NCBI RefSeq assembly: GCF_031581025.1
Contig: NZ_JAVLCA010000005.1
DNA: 64,000 bases
Origin: Salibaculum sp031581025
GTDB taxonomy: Bacteria > Pseudomonadota > Alphaproteobacteria > Rhodobacterales > Rhodobacteraceae
Strand: one strand, 5' to 3'
This document shows, piece after piece, positions 62,947 through 64,000 of this stretch; positions within the stretch are counted from its first letter, which is position 1, and each line of letters starts with the position of its first letter. A program made the position numbers and the translations under genes. The notes under the pieces are model-generated. The model was not told the DNA's origin, ran no database searches, and was given only the letters and a program-made list of their open reading frames with translations.

Positions 62947-63703
62947 TCACAGTTGCTCATCCAGGAACGCCATGAAGGCGTCCCAGCTGCCCTTGTCGGC
63001 GGCCAGATCATAGTCCCGCGAGCCCCAGACAGTCAAGGAGTGACGCGCCCCGCCGTAAAGCCGTGCATCGTGTTCGACACCGGCGTCGAGCATTTCACCG
63101 CCGACCTGCGCCAGGTCGGCCGGGCCGGAGACCGGGTCTGCCGTCCCATGCAAGAGCAGGACAGGGGCCGTCGTCATCGCATAGTCTTGACCCTCGGGCG
63201 TTCCCAGCCCGCCGTGGAAGGACACGAACCCGTCGACCTCCATTCCGGACCGCGCCGCTTCGAGGGTCGCGGCCCCGCCGAAGCAGTAGCCCATCAAAAT
63301 GATGTCGTCGCCCACGCCCTCCAACTCGGTTGCGGCCGTGAGGGAGCCCGACAGCCTGGCGCGAAAGAGGTCCCGATCGGCGTAGAGCGCGCCCGACCGG
63401 GCCTGGTTTTCCTCCATGTTGGTTGGCCGGTTGTCCTTGCCGTTGACGTCGATGGCCACGGCCGTGTAGCCCTGTGCGGCCAGCATGTCGGCGCGTTGTT
63501 TTTCGTAGTCGGTCAGCCCGTCCAAATCGTGTACGATCAGGATCGTCCCCCCGGTTTCGGGCAGGTCGGTGTTGCGGGCGACATACCCCTCGAAGACCGT
63601 CCCATCGACTTCGTAGTCGAAAGCCTGCCCTGTGAGGTCAGCGGCTGCGGGCTGTGGCGACGGCAACGCCGAGGACAAGAGTGCCTGCAAGTTTGCGAAT
63701 CAT
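62947..63703 (-). pseudogene. Exported dienelactone hydrolase-family protein, frameshifted in its signal peptide
   Basis: ATG 63703 has a strong GGGAGG and opens a signal peptide, MIRKLAGTLVLGVAVATA, that runs into TGA after 21 codons. The hydrolase body continues in the next frame (ADLTGQAFDYEVDG to LDEQL, stop 62947). The catalytic Cys is in MGYCFGG, with Asp in HGTADPV and His in YGGARHSL. Removing one C in the run at about 63650 would give ATAAAADL and join the two. So either a recent frameshift or a sequence error; a TTG start at 63690 would give a cytosolic form. Confidence 0.85.
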
Positions 63704-63835
63704 GGAAACCTCCCAGTTTTCCCTGCGTGGTGACATAGCGCGTCCTGCCAGGATTCAATGATCCGCGGTGTCGGACGTTTCGCAGGCCTGCCAACCGGGC
63801 TGGCACATGGACCGCACACCCGCCGGCCCGCCGGG

Positions 63836-64000
63836 CTATTCCGCCGCGCGCAGGGGCGGCGGGGTGGCCTGGACCACGGGGTCGGATTCGGGGGTCGTGA
63901 AACTGTCGAAGTCCGACCACTGTATTTCCGGCACCTTCGTGCGCCGCGCCTCGCGCTCCAGCGCCCAGTCGCGGGCCAGCCGGCTGCCGCGGCCCGCGCC
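63836..64000 (-). CDS. 3' end of an unidentified gene, cut by the window edge
   Basis: The last 165 bp encode 54 residues ending ATPPPLRAAE and a TAG at 63836-63838. The visible part is charged, with SRLARDWALEREARRTKVPE followed by the acidic SDFDSFTTPESDPVV. Codon bias is strong, so it looks coding. No family can be named from this fragment. Confidence 0.6.
   Translation of the reverse strand, partial: GAGRGSRLARDWALEREARRTKVPEIQWSDFDSFTTPESDPVVQATPPPLRAAE

Overview
The window is a high-GC chromosomal segment from an alphaproteobacterium, almost certainly a member of the Rhodobacteraceae (Roseobacter/Paracoccus/Rhodobacter relatives). The evidence is the GC-rich third codon positions, the complex I gene cluster interrupted by small extra genes as in Rhodobacter-type nuo clusters, the dnaB-alr-mlaE-mlaF-radA-cvpA-purF and tatABC-surE-pcm-metallopeptidase groupings, a Hint-domain protein and an RNase J gene. 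It reads as core chromosome: no integrase, transposase, phage gene, CRISPR array or rRNA operon was seen.

Layout. 1-5.8 kb, minus strand: glmU-glmS-nucleotide kinase-recJ, followed by tRNA-Glu(TTC). 5.9-10.2 kb, plus strand: phosphoglycolate phosphatase, a DegT-type aminotransferase with an overlapping small gene, a decayed carboxyltransferase remnant, then a secreted nuclease overlapping a membrane protein gene. 10.4-29.1 kb, plus strand: the full 14-subunit complex I cluster nuoA-N. It carries extra genes between nuoC/D, D/E, E/F, F/G and I/J: a 67-aa membrane protein, a 92-aa exported protein, a NuoE with an added helix-hairpin-helix (HhH) domain, a membrane protein with a second copy of that domain, a Lys/Ala/Pro-rich protein, two small DUF-type proteins and a carboxymuconolactone-decarboxylase-like protein. 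birA, coaX and an RNase J gene follow with overlapping or nearly touching starts.

32.4-36.1 kb: a DEAD-box helicase converges on RNase J, then OsmC and release factor 3. 36.2-39.3 kb: a Hint-domain gene broken by one in-frame TAG, a divergent SDR and an orphan iron-type ABC ATPase. 39.5-45.5 kb: tatABC plus an ATPase (+), then surE-pcm-LysM/M23-like lipoprotein (-) and an SDR. 45.6-54.1 kb, minus: dnaB, alr, mlaE, mlaF, a PqiA-like gene, radA, cvpA, purF and a small frame broken by TAG. 54.3-58.5 kb, minus: pyrE/pyrC, a gene of unknown function and glutaryl-CoA dehydrogenase. 58.6-62.8 kb, plus: a MoxR/VWA pair and an Atm1-type ABC exporter. The window ends with a frameshifted dienelactone hydrolase and the 3' end of an unidentified gene.

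The most interesting parts are the accessory genes in the nuo cluster (especially the duplicated HhH domain and an intra-cluster terminator after nuoF), four apparently broken genes (two with a single TAG, one frameshift in a signal peptide, one carboxyltransferase relic), and two convergent gene ends sharing the same CTGG-loop terminator.
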